Shown here piece by piece: positions 9,439-18,772 of a stretch of 42,686 nt of DNA; position 1 is the stretch's first letter, and each line of letters begins with the position of its first letter. The position numbers and the translations under genes were made by a program. Under the pieces are notes generated by a model that searched no databases, had not been told where the DNA came from, and saw only the letters and a program-made list of their open reading frames with translations. The DNA is from Anaerolineae bacterium (GTDB taxonomy: Bacteria > Chloroflexota > Anaerolineae > Aggregatilineales > Phototrophicaceae). Location of the stretch: NCBI GenBank assembly GCA_012270545.1, contig JAAXID010000255.1:1-42686 (forward strand), given 5' to 3'.

Positions 9439-11325
9439 TCAATCCAGGTGACTCTTGATCGCCAGGGCGACCTCTTTACTGATTCCGTTGACCGCGGCGA
9501 GCTCTGAAACACTGGCGCTCTTGATAGCATCGATGGAGTTCTCGAAGTGTTTGAGCAGCAGCTTGCGCCGCTGGGGTCCGACGCCGGGGATGGTCTCCAA
9601 GCGGCTGGCCATGCCCTTCTTGCGGCGCTGCGAGCGGTGACTGGTGATGGCGAAGCGATGCGCCTCATCGCGAACGCGCTGCACCAGGTAGAGGGCTTCG
9701 CTGCGGCGCGGCAGCAGGATGGAATCCACCTGATCGGGTAGGAAGATTTCTTCGATGCGTTTCGCCAGCGACGCCAGGGGCACGCGATCGGACAAGCCGA
9801 ATTCCGCCAAGACTGACTTCGCCACATTGAGCTGCCCCAGCCCGCCATCGACCAGCAGCAAATCGGGCAGCAAGCGCCAGGTCTCGTCTTTGTCTTTTCC
9901 ATCGGGCGAGAGTTCAGCTTCCGCTTCGGCGGCCTGCTTCCAGCGCAGGAATCGGCGGGTCAGCGCTTCATTCATCGATTGATAATCATCGGAGCCGCTA
10001 TGTGAAACGGTGCGGATATTGAAGCGACGGTATTCGCTCTTTCGAGCGACACCGCGCGCGAAGACGACGCGGCTCGCCACAATCGCCGTTCCTTGCGTCG
10101 TGCTGATATCGAAGCATTCGATACGGTTGGGTACGCGCGGCAGCTTCAGCGCCTCCTGCAATTCCGCCATCGCCTTTTCATGTTTGGTGGTGTCGGCTTC
10201 GTATTGCGCGCGCATCATCTGCAAGCTTTCGAGGGCATTCTCCTGCGCCAAACCGATCAGCTTGCGTTTGTCGCCCCGCTGCGGCACATGAATCGTCACC
10301 TTGGCGCCGGCCCGTTTGTCGCTCAGCCAGCGTTCGAGGATGCGCGCCTCCTCGACTTCATTGGGCAGGATGAGCTCGCGCGGGATATTGCTGGAAGAGG
10401 CGTAGAACTGGCTGATGAATTGCTCCAGCACGGCGGCGTCGCTTTCGCCTTCGGTATTGTTCATCGTGCGCGAGTCGCTGCCGATAAGCTTGCCGTTGCG
10501 GATGAACATGATCTGCACGGTGGCGTCGCGCTCGTCGCGCGCCAGGGCGATGACGTCGTGATCGGTCATGTGTACCCCGACCGCTTTATGTTTGTTGGTG
10601 ATGAAGTCGATCGCCCAGAGTTGATCGCGGATGCCCGCCGCCGCCTCGAAGTTGAGTTCGGCGGAGGCCTTTTTCATCTCATTTTTCAGGCGCCTGCGCA
10701 CATGTTCAGCGCGGCCGCCAAGGACATCCATCAGTTCCTGAATCATGAAGCGGTATTCAGCGCGATCAACGGCGCCGATACAGGGCGCGTTGCAGAGATT
10801 AATGTCGTGGAAGAGGCAAGCGCGCTCGTCAGTGCCGCTGATTTCGCGGTCGCAGGTCAAGTAGGGGAAAGCCTTGCGCAGGTCCCGCAACGTTTTCTGC
10901 ACCACCCACATGGCGGAATAGGGTCCAAAATAGCGCGAGCCGTCATCGACGATGCGGCGAGTGGTTTCTACTTTGGGAAAGGCGTCGCCCCAGCCGACAC
11001 GGATATAGGGGTAGCGCTTGTCGTCCTTGAGCTCGATATTGAAGCGCGGCTTGTGTTTTTTGATCAGCGTCTCTTCGAGGATTAGCGCCTTGACTTCGTT
11101 CTCGGTGATGATGAAGTCAATGTCTTCGACCAGCCCGCGCATCCGCAGTGTTTTGCTATTGCCATCAGCCTGCGTCGTAAAATAGCTGCGTACGCGATTC
11201 CGCAATCGCTTCGCCTTGCCGACGTAGATAACTTTGCCCACCCCGTTCTTCAACAGGTAAACGCCCGGCTTGGCTGGCAGGTGCTTCAGGATCGTCTCGA
11301 TACGCGCCGGTTTTTCGTAGGACAT
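9439..11325 (-). CDS. uvrC: Excinuclease ABC subunit C
   Basis: LPAKPGVYLLKNGVGKVIYVGKAKRLRNRVRSYF GIY-YIG domain, UVR motif, RNase H-like domain, C-terminal HhH. Likely start MSYEKPAR at 11325 rather than the ORF start at 11406. Confidence 0.95.
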   Translation of the reverse strand: MSYEKPARIETILKHLPAKPGVYLLKNGVGKVIYVGKAKRLRNRVRSYFTTQADGNSKTLRMRGLVEDIDFIITENEVKALILEETLIKKHKPRFNIELKDDKRYPYIRVGWGDAFPKVETTRRIVDDGSRYFGPYSAMWVVQKTLRDLRKAFPYLTCDREISGTDERACLFHDINLCNAPCIGAVDRAEYRFMIQELMDVLGGRAEHVRRRLKNEMKKASAELNFEAAAGIRDQLWAIDFITNKHKAVGVHMTDHDVIALARDERDATVQIMFIRNGKLIGSDSRTMNNTEGESDAAVLEQFISQFYASSSNIPRELILPNEVEEARILERWLSDKRAGAKVTIHVPQRGDKRKLIGLAQENALESLQMMRAQYEADTTKHEKAMAELQEALKLPRVPNRIECFDISTTQGTAIVASRVVFARGVARKSEYRRFNIRTVSHSGSDDYQSMNEALTRRFLRWKQAAEAEAELSPDGKDKDETWRLLPDLLLVDGGLGQLNVAKSVLAEFGLSDRVPLASLAKRIEEIFLPDQVDSILLPRRSEALYLVQRVRDEAHRFAITSHRSQRRKKGMASRLETIPGVGPQRRKLLLKHFENSIDAIKSASVSELAAVNGISKEVALAIKSHLD

Positions 11326-11464
11326 AGTGGTGAATTGCGCAGAATGGATTACATATATTCTAGCATGCCGTACGCGAAAACGGAGCCAGCGAGCCTTCGG
11401 ACTCAACAGCGATACCCGGATGCGGTATGCTGACGGGCAGGCGCGGAATCATGACTACGGCAGG

Positions 11465-12400
11465 ATGAACCAGCATATTCCTATATTGGAACGCGAAGTA
11501 ATCGAGGCTTTGCGCGCCGATGACCCGGCCGTCAAGCGACTGATCGATGGTACGGTCGGCGGCGGCGGTCATACGCTGGCGCTCTTGCGCGCCGGCATCG
11601 AAGAAGCGCTCGGCATCGATCTGGACAGGAGCGCGATCGTCCAGGCCACTGATAGACTATCGGAATACGTTGACCGCGCGCGCCTCGTCCATGGCAGTTA
11701 TATGGCTATGGCGGAGGCGGCAAATGCCTTAGGCTGGGAAGCGGTCGATGCCATTCTGCTGGACCTGGGCACCTCTTCGCTGCAAATGGATGACCCGGAG
11801 CGAGGCTTCTCGTTTCGCTTTGATGCGCCGCTGGATATGCGTTTTGACGAGCACGGTGGCGGCGCCACAGCCCACGATCTGGTCAACGGCTTGTCGGCCG
11901 CGAAGCTCGCGGACCTTTTCTATCGTTACGGCGAAGAGCGGAGCGCGGGCAGAATCGCCGGTGCGATCGTCGAGCAGCGTCCGATTCATACGACACGTCA
12001 ACTGGCTGAGCTGGTGGCGCGCGTCAAGCCCAAACCGGCCCGCCGTTCGACGAAGAGGCATCCGGCGACCAAGGTGTTTCAGGCGCTGCGCATCGCCGTC
12101 AACCGAGAGCTGGAATCGGTCGAGAACGCGCTTCCTATTGCCGTCAATCTGCTCCGACCGGGCGGCCGGTTGGCTGTGATCACCTTTCACAGCCTGGAAG
12201 ATCGTATCGTCAAACAAGCGTTTAGAAAGCTGTCGACCACGGTGACTGCCCCGCCCGGGATGGCTTCCATCGAGGAAATGGTGGCGCAGGTCCAGCGGGT
12301 CAATCGCAAGCCGATCGTCCCCTCACTCGAAGAAGTCAGAGCGAATCCGCGCAGCCGCAGCGCCAAGCTTCGTGTTGTTGAAAAGTTGGAACGGGCTTAA
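11465..12400 (+). CDS. rsmH: 16S rRNA (cytosine(1402)-N(4))-methyltransferase
   Basis: MNQHIPILEREVIEAL...DGTVGGGGHTLALL...LLDLGTSSLQMDDPERGFSF; start chosen at 11465 inside the longer ORF. Confidence 0.95.
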   Translation: MNQHIPILEREVIEALRADDPAVKRLIDGTVGGGGHTLALLRAGIEEALGIDLDRSAIVQATDRLSEYVDRARLVHGSYMAMAEAANALGWEAVDAILLDLGTSSLQMDDPERGFSFRFDAPLDMRFDEHGGGATAHDLVNGLSAAKLADLFYRYGEERSAGRIAGAIVEQRPIHTTRQLAELVARVKPKPARRSTKRHPATKVFQALRIAVNRELESVENALPIAVNLLRPGGRLAVITFHSLEDRIVKQAFRKLSTTVTAPPGMASIEEMVAQVQRVNRKPIVPSLEEVRANPRSRSAKLRVVEKLERA

Positions 12401-12487
12401 TGGCGAGTTGCGAGATATCCCAATCCGAATACATTTGTAAGTATAAAGGACGCTACCGCCGCAGTATCGTAGTTTGCCGTTTTTCGG

Positions 12488-12970
12488 TTGACAGTCAGTA
12501 TGTCGCAGACCTGGTTTCAGCATACATTCAGTCGCAAACGCTTTCGGACGCGCAATCAGGCGACCGCGCTGGCGATACTGGGCATCGCCGTGCTACTGAT
12601 CCTGGGAAGCCTGTATCTATCGCAGGTGGCCTCCTTCGCCATCACCAACCGGAAGATTGAAGACCTGATCAGTCGCCGCGATCAATTGAAGCGCCAGAAT
12701 GAGCAGCTTATCGGCGAGATCGCCAGCTTCCGCACCGTACCACGCCTTTACGCGCGCGCGGTCGAGATCGGTTTTCGTCCGGCGACCAACAGCGACATCG
12801 ACTACCTGTTGATCGAGGGCTACAATCCGCAGCGAGAGCGGGCGCCTTTGGAAATGACAGCGCCGAATCAACTGGACGTAGCGGCGCCGGTTTACGATGA
12901 GACATTTGGCGGCTGGCTGGAGCGGCAATTCAGCCTCCTGCGAGACCAATTCGAATCTTTCGGCAAGTGA
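12488..12970 (+). CDS. FtsL/septum-formation-initiator-like single-pass membrane protein
   Basis: 160 aa; one TM segment (ALAILGIAVLLILGSLYLSQVASFAI) followed by coiled coil; sits between rsmH and the PBP gene. TTG 12488 or ATG 12500 start. Confidence 0.75.
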   Translation: MTVSMSQTWFQHTFSRKRFRTRNQATALAILGIAVLLILGSLYLSQVASFAITNRKIEDLISRRDQLKRQNEQLIGEIASFRTVPRLYARAVEIGFRPATNSDIDYLLIEGYNPQRERAPLEMTAPNQLDVAAPVYDETFGGWLERQFSLLRDQFESFGK

Positions 12971-14736
12971 CGCGAGCCTGCGATCGTATGCAAGGACTTA
13001 GTCCACAGCAATCTACGATTCAAACCAGACTGCCATTTGTGGCCATCTTCCTTATATTGATGGCGGCCTACCTTGTGATCAATCTGGCGAATTTCCAGTT
13101 CTTCCCTAGATCCGTGCGGCAAGAGCTAGAGAAGATCGGCAGCTCGGTCACGAACACGACGCTCCGTGTGCCGGCCGAGCGCGGCCTCATATTTGACCGC
13201 GACGGCGAGCCGCTCGCTTTCAATATCGTCCAGTATCGTCTCGGCGTCAGCCCGGCTCTGGTGAATGATGATGAGGCGCTGATGAAAGAATTGGCGGCGA
13301 TACTGGACGTGGACGAATTCGAGCTATTCATCAAGATCAACAGCGAGAATGTCTGGGAATTCGTTGCCGCTCCGATATCGGCGGAACAAGGACAGGCTAT
13401 CGCGGCGCTGGACGATATCGCTCTCGGTCTGGAAGAGATACCCAAGCGCTTCTATCCGCAAGGGACGCTCGCCGCCCACGTGATCGGTATCGTGCTGGAC
13501 GAAGGGCTCGTCGGTTCGCTCGGCGTCGAAGGCGCCTACAATGATACGCTGTCGGGGCGCGTCCTTGATCTGTCGATCAGCAATGTCCCCTTTGATCTGC
13601 CGGAAGACAGGCCGGCGGAACAGCGCGGCAAGGATATCGTGCTGACGCTGGACCGTGATGTGCAGTTTTGGGTCGAGAGTGAACTAAAAGCGGCCGTGGA
13701 GGAATACAAGGCTTACCGAGGCACCGTTGTCGTGATGGATCCGCGCAATGGCGATGTCCTGGCGCTGGCCAACTACCCCACCATGGATCCAAACCGATTC
13801 CTGGAAATCGAAGATCCAAGCCTATTGGAGAATCCTGCAGTCCAGGATCTATACGAGCCGGGCTCGATCATGCAGGCGCTGACGGTCGCAAGCGCGCTCG
13901 AAAGCGGTGCGATCAGCCCCTATTGGACCTACAATGACACCGGTCAAATCGAAGTGGGCGGGCAGGAAATTTTCAATCGACACTTTCAGGCGCATGGCAC
14001 TGCGGATGCGGCGACAGTCCTGATCCGCTCGCTGAATGCGGGCGCGACGACCATTGCGCTGGAAATGGGCACAGCGCAGTTCTATAGCATGATGCGCGCA
14101 TTTGGACTCGGCCAGCCTACCGGCGTCGGTCTCTTCGCGGAAGAAGCGGGCGAGTTGAAGATCCCCGGGGATACAAACTGGAGCGAGAGTTATCTCGGAT
14201 ACAACAGTTTCGGTCAGGACCTCCAAGTAACATCAATGCAACTAATCACTGCCTTTAGCGCGCTGGCCAATAACGGCATCATGCGGCAGCCGCGCATCGT
14301 CCGCCAGGTAATCGGAGAAGAGGGCGCGGAGGAGGCGCGTCCCACAACCGTTCGTCGCGTCGTTTCCTCAGAAACCGCGGCAATCGTCAGAGATATGATG
14401 ATCCGTGTGGTGCGCGAAGGCGCGTCCGGCGCATTCATGCGTGGTTATACCGTCGCTGGCAAACCGGGAACCGCCTGGATATCGACCGCGGTCGGTCAAG
14501 AATACGGCGAACATTCAACAATTGTAAGCTTCGTTGGCGCCGTGCCGGCATATGACCCACAAGCGGTAATCCTGGTCAAGCTGGATCGGCCCAAAGAATA
14601 CTACGGTCACGCTGTCACCCCTCACATCTTCAAGAAAATTGCAGACCGTCTTGTGATTCTGCTCGAAATACCGGATGATGAGGTCCGCGGTCGCCTCGAA
14701 GCAGCCAAATCCGACGTCAACACAGACGGAAGCTAG
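12967..14736 (+). CDS. FtsI/PBP2-like penicillin-binding protein with altered catalytic motifs
   Basis: 589 aa; N-terminal TM, RGLIFDRDGEPLAFN dimerisation domain, transpeptidase fold. SxxK position reads EPGSIMQ, SxN is SLN, KTG position is KPG. Confidence 0.9.
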   Translation: MTRACDRMQGLSPQQSTIQTRLPFVAIFLILMAAYLVINLANFQFFPRSVRQELEKIGSSVTNTTLRVPAERGLIFDRDGEPLAFNIVQYRLGVSPALVNDDEALMKELAAILDVDEFELFIKINSENVWEFVAAPISAEQGQAIAALDDIALGLEEIPKRFYPQGTLAAHVIGIVLDEGLVGSLGVEGAYNDTLSGRVLDLSISNVPFDLPEDRPAEQRGKDIVLTLDRDVQFWVESELKAAVEEYKAYRGTVVVMDPRNGDVLALANYPTMDPNRFLEIEDPSLLENPAVQDLYEPGSIMQALTVASALESGAISPYWTYNDTGQIEVGGQEIFNRHFQAHGTADAATVLIRSLNAGATTIALEMGTAQFYSMMRAFGLGQPTGVGLFAEEAGELKIPGDTNWSESYLGYNSFGQDLQVTSMQLITAFSALANNGIMRQPRIVRQVIGEEGAEEARPTTVRRVVSSETAAIVRDMMIRVVREGASGAFMRGYTVAGKPGTAWISTAVGQEYGEHSTIVSFVGAVPAYDPQAVILVKLDRPKEYYGHAVTPHIFKKIADRLVILLEIPDDEVRGRLEAAKSDVNTDGS

Positions 14737-14748
14737 GCGCCAGGAACC

Positions 14749-15774
14749 ATGGACGGGCAATTACCACTGGCGCTCAGTGTAGGCGGCGCGACCTTTTTGC
14801 TCGGTGTCATCTGGGGCGGTCCCTTCGTCGAGATCTTGCGCCATTTCAATCTGGGCAAGCAGATCCGCGCCGAGCTGATGGACAGCCACCATGTGCGGAA
14901 GATCGGCACGCCGACCATGGGCGGCATCATGATAATCCTGCCGGCCATCGCTGTCACCTTAGCGCTCAATATCTCACGCATCGTCGAAGTAGGCGAAGGG
15001 CGCAGTATCCTTCTGCCGCTAATAGTGCTGATTGGCTTTGCCTTGCTCGGCTTGATTGACGATTGGGAGGGCATTCAGACCTCGCGCGGCAACGTGGGGG
15101 AAGGGCTCTCGGGCAAGATGAAGTTCGCCTTGCAAATTCTGTTGGCTTTAGGCGCGTCGACGGTCATTTCTTATTTCGAGTTTTCCTTTGCCAATAGTTT
15201 GGAGCTGCCGCTGATCGACGCGAAGATTCCCCTTCATCCCCTGCTCTTCATTTCGATCAGCACCTTCATTATCGTGGCGACCTCCAATGCGACCAATTTC
15301 ACCGATGGGCTGGACGGGCTGGCCGGCATCATTACCGCCAGCGCTTTCGGCGCATACGGTGTAATCGCCTTCTTGCAGGATCAGATCTACATGGTCGAAC
15401 TGTGTTTCGTTATCGTGGGCGCCTGTTTCGCCTTTCTCTGGTATAACGCGCATCCGGCGCAGCTGTTCATGGGCGATACGGGCTCGCTGGCTTTGGGCGC
15501 CACCCTGGGCACGGTCGCGGTGATGACGGGGCAATGGCTTCTCCTGCCGATCATCGCTATCGTACCCGTGATGGAAATCTTGAGCGTGATTCTGCAAGTC
15601 GCCTCCGCCAAGCTGAGCCGGCGTTTTTATGGCGATGATATTCGGCCTTTCCGCCGCACGCCGATCCATCATCACTTCGAATTGGGTGGCTGGAGCGAAA
15701 CGCAGATCGTGCAGCGCTTCTGGCTGATCGGCATTCTCAGCGCATTCGTCGGCGTCGCTCTCGCGCTCCTGTAA
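14749..15774 (+). CDS. mraY: Phospho-N-acetylmuramoyl-pentapeptide-transferase
   Basis: GTPTMGGIMIIL, NATNFTDGLDGLAG, FMGDTGSLALG, RRTPIHHHFE motifs. Confidence 0.96.
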   Translation: MDGQLPLALSVGGATFLLGVIWGGPFVEILRHFNLGKQIRAELMDSHHVRKIGTPTMGGIMIILPAIAVTLALNISRIVEVGEGRSILLPLIVLIGFALLGLIDDWEGIQTSRGNVGEGLSGKMKFALQILLALGASTVISYFEFSFANSLELPLIDAKIPLHPLLFISISTFIIVATSNATNFTDGLDGLAGIITASAFGAYGVIAFLQDQIYMVELCFVIVGACFAFLWYNAHPAQLFMGDTGSLALGATLGTVAVMTGQWLLLPIIAIVPVMEILSVILQVASAKLSRRFYGDDIRPFRRTPIHHHFELGGWSETQIVQRFWLIGILSAFVGVALALL

Positions 15775-15861
15775 ACAGTTCCGCAAATCGCCGCTCAGTT
15801 TCAGCTCGCTGATTCACTGGGTATCTGGCGCGCTGGCATCATGTCGCAAAAGTCCAATCCA

Positions 15862-15867
15862 CTATAA
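15862..15867 (+). promoter_or_regulatory. Candidate -10 element upstream of murD
   Basis: TATAAT in ccacTATAATtgaaac, about 50 nt before the likely murD ATG at 15917. Confidence 0.45.
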
Positions 15868-15916
15868 TTGAAACTGCTTGCTCGCTTGCGTTAGCGATAG
15901 AGGCAGCTGCGCAAAT

Positions 15917-17326
15917 ATGGTTGAACGAGACTCCCTGTCTGGCAAAAAGGTCGTCGTCTTCGGTTTCGGCCGCCAAGGCAAGGCGCTGGCGCGCTGGCTG
16001 CCCACCGTGGGCGCCGATGTCGCGGTGACGGACAGCCGCAGCGCCAAGGAGCTGGGATTGCGCCGCCGCGAATTTCCGGGCGTTCGCTTTCATCTTGGCG
16101 GGCACCCGGAAGATGTCTTGATCGGGGCGCGCTGCATCTGCGTTTCTGGCGGCGTCCCGCTGGACATGCCCGTTCTGCAGTTGGCGCAAGAGCGCGGCAT
16201 ACCCTTCACCAACGATGCGCAGCTTTTCCTCGAGCGCTGCCCGGCGCCCGTTATTGGCATTACCGGCAGCGCTGGCAAGACCACCACCGCCGCTTTGGTG
16301 GCGAGTATCGTGGAACGAGCGGGCTACAAGCTGTGGCTGGGCGGCAATATAGGCAATCCGCTTATCGAAGAGCTGCCGAACATCAGCGCAAATAATATCG
16401 TCGTCATGGAGCTTTCCAGCTTTCAATTGGAGTTGATGACGGCAAGCCCGCAGGTCTCCGCAGTACTCAATCTGACGCCAAACCACCTCGACAGGCACGG
16501 CAGTTTTGAGCACTATGCCTCCGCGAAAGCCAACATTTTGCGCTACCAGCGAACGAGTGACGTGGCGGTGCTCGGCTGGGATGACGCAGGCAGCCGGGCG
16601 CTGGAGCAGATCGTGGAGAGCGAGCTGCTGGCTTTCAGCCGCTACGAGATGGTGCCGCATGGCGCCTTCATGCTGGGCAGTCGGCTTCTCGTCGCGGGGT
16701 CGGCCAGTTATGACGCGAGCCCCCACGTCGTCTGCGAGCGGGAGGACATCCCCTTGCGCGGCGAACACAATGTCTTGAACGCCCTGGCCGCCTGCGCCAT
16801 CACCGGCTCGATGGGCTTGGCGATCGACCGACCGGGCGTCATGCCGGAAGTGATGCGCGAGGCGATTCGCAGCTTCACACCGGTCGAGCACCGCCTGGAA
16901 ACCGTGCGCGCCCGCAATGGCGTCACCTGGGTGAACGACAGCATCGCCACGGCGCCGGAACGCACCCTGGCCGCGCTCGCCAGTTACGATGAGCCGCTCG
17001 TGCTGCTGATTGGCGGCGCGGACAAAGACCTGCCTTGGGAGACGGCGCTACAGTTTGCCTTGCAGAAGGCGCGGCACATCATCGCCTTCGGCGAAGATGG
17101 CGACAAGCAAGTGGCGACAAAAGTGATGAAACTGCTATCGAAGATGCGCGTCGGCGACGAACAGGTTTCGCGTGCGCGGACGCTGGCCGAAGCGGTGAAA
17201 AGAGCGACGGAAGTAGCCAAATCTGGCGATGTCGTGTTGCTATCGCCCGGTGGGACAAGTTACGACGCCTACACCGATTTCGCCGAGCGCGGGGAGCACT
17301 TTCGCCAATTGGTATCTCAACTATAA
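15917..17326 (+). CDS. murD: UDP-N-acetylmuramoyl-L-alanine--D-glutamate ligase
   Basis: VVVFGFGRQGKALARWL, GITGSAGKTTTAALV, LNLTPNHLDRHGS, LSPGGTSYDAYTDFAERGEHFRQLV (MurD C-terminus). Confidence 0.94.
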   Translation: MVERDSLSGKKVVVFGFGRQGKALARWLPTVGADVAVTDSRSAKELGLRRREFPGVRFHLGGHPEDVLIGARCICVSGGVPLDMPVLQLAQERGIPFTNDAQLFLERCPAPVIGITGSAGKTTTAALVASIVERAGYKLWLGGNIGNPLIEELPNISANNIVVMELSSFQLELMTASPQVSAVLNLTPNHLDRHGSFEHYASAKANILRYQRTSDVAVLGWDDAGSRALEQIVESELLAFSRYEMVPHGAFMLGSRLLVAGSASYDASPHVVCEREDIPLRGEHNVLNALAACAITGSMGLAIDRPGVMPEVMREAIRSFTPVEHRLETVRARNGVTWVNDSIATAPERTLAALASYDEPLVLLIGGADKDLPWETALQFALQKARHIIAFGEDGDKQVATKVMKLLSKMRVGDEQVSRARTLAEAVKRATEVAKSGDVVLLSPGGTSYDAYTDFAERGEHFRQLVSQL

Positions 17327-17449
17327 TAGACCTCATAACCCAGCCGCCGGTAGCCACTCGACGGCAAAGAATCGGTCCGCCGCGACCAGTTGAATCAATG
17401 AGACATCAACTCTCCTGCGCAGCGCGGCTTACGTATAAGAAAGGATGGC

Positions 17450-18772
17450 ATGACCGACCGAATCAACCATGACGCCAGGCAGCGTCGATTCCGCCGCAGG
17501 ATTCGACGGGGCGCCGGGGTCTCAGTCGTCAACGACGAGGGCCTCCGCCCAGCCATAGCTCAGAGGCGGCAGTTTCTGGCGACGCTGGATAAGCCGCTGG
17601 TGGCGGTCGTCGTTCTGCTGCTGGCCATTGGCTCTTTGATGGTATTCAGCTCCACCTGGGACTGGAGTAACGAGACTTATGGCAACGCCAGCGGTTTCTT
17701 CGTCGAGGAGCACCTGCGCAATGTCGTGCTGTCGGTCATTGCGCTGGTATTCTTCGCGGCGGTAGATTATCGTTTTTGGAAGCGATTCGCTATATGGCTT
17801 CTTCTGCTGACGGTCGTGCTGCTGGTCGCCGTGCTGGTATTCGGAGAAAAAAGATGGGGCGCGCAGCGATCTTTCATCGGCGGCCGCCTTCAGCCAGGCG
17901 AGTTGGCGGAGTTCACCATCGTGCTTTATATGGCGGCTTGGCTCGGCTCCAAGAATGCGAAAGTGGACAGTGTTCTGCAGGGCATGCTGCCATTCCTGAT
18001 GGTGGTCGGCCTGGTCGCCGCTTTGATTATAAGGCAGCCGGACTTGAGCTCAGCCGCAATTGTCGTATTGACGGCCGGGGTTATGTTTTTCGTGGCTGGC
18101 GCCAATATGCTTCACATAGGAGCAGTGGTTGGATTGGCCGGCGTCGTGGGCATAGTCGTCGTGGAGAGCCGGCCCTACGCGCAGCAGCGCATCGCCGACT
18201 TTCTGGCCGGTTTCAGCGATGTCACCTTGTCAGATTACCATACGCTGCAGGCGATAACCGCTTTTCTGCGCGGAGGCTGGATCGGCGTCGGCATCGGCCA
18301 CTCAGAGCAGAAGTTCGGGGCGCTGCCGGCGCCGCATACCGATAGTATTTTCGCCATCATCGGCGAGGAACTTGGCGTCTTTGGCGCGGCTATCGTGGTC
18401 GCGCTTTACATCGTCTTCGCCATTCGCGGCTTCCAATTAGCCCGCCGGGCTAAAGACAACTTCGGGTCACTGCTCTGCGTCGGTTTCACCTCCTGGGTGA
18501 TCATTCAGGCGCTGCTGAACATCGCCGTGATGACGGGCGCGGTGCCTTCCACCGGCGTGCCATTGCCCTTCATCAGCTTTGGCGGATCGTCACTGATGGT
18601 GGTGATGATCGGCGTCGGACTGATGCTGAGTGTCTATCGCGTGGCGACGCGGCGAAAATCGACTGTGGAACGGAGAAGAGATATTGCGAGTTTTGATCGG
18701 AGCTGGCGGAACCGGCGGGCACGTCTATCCCGCGCTGGCGACCGCCCAAGCGCTGTTGCGGGACAACAGTGA
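17450..18772 (+). CDS. ftsW: Peptidoglycan glycosyltransferase, FtsW/SEDS family
   Basis: Multi-TM; DYRFWKR, TDSIFAIIGEELGVFGA, TGVPLPFISFGGSSLMV signatures. C-terminal tail overlaps murG by ~89 nt. Confidence 0.93.
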   Translation: MTDRINHDARQRRFRRRIRRGAGVSVVNDEGLRPAIAQRRQFLATLDKPLVAVVVLLLAIGSLMVFSSTWDWSNETYGNASGFFVEEHLRNVVLSVIALVFFAAVDYRFWKRFAIWLLLLTVVLLVAVLVFGEKRWGAQRSFIGGRLQPGELAEFTIVLYMAAWLGSKNAKVDSVLQGMLPFLMVVGLVAALIIRQPDLSSAAIVVLTAGVMFFVAGANMLHIGAVVGLAGVVGIVVVESRPYAQQRIADFLAGFSDVTLSDYHTLQAITAFLRGGWIGVGIGHSEQKFGALPAPHTDSIFAIIGEELGVFGAAIVVALYIVFAIRGFQLARRAKDNFGSLLCVGFTSWVIIQALLNIAVMTGAVPSTGVPLPFISFGGSSLMVVMIGVGLMLSVYRVATRRKSTVERRRDIASFDRSWRNRRARLSRAGDRPSAVAGQQ

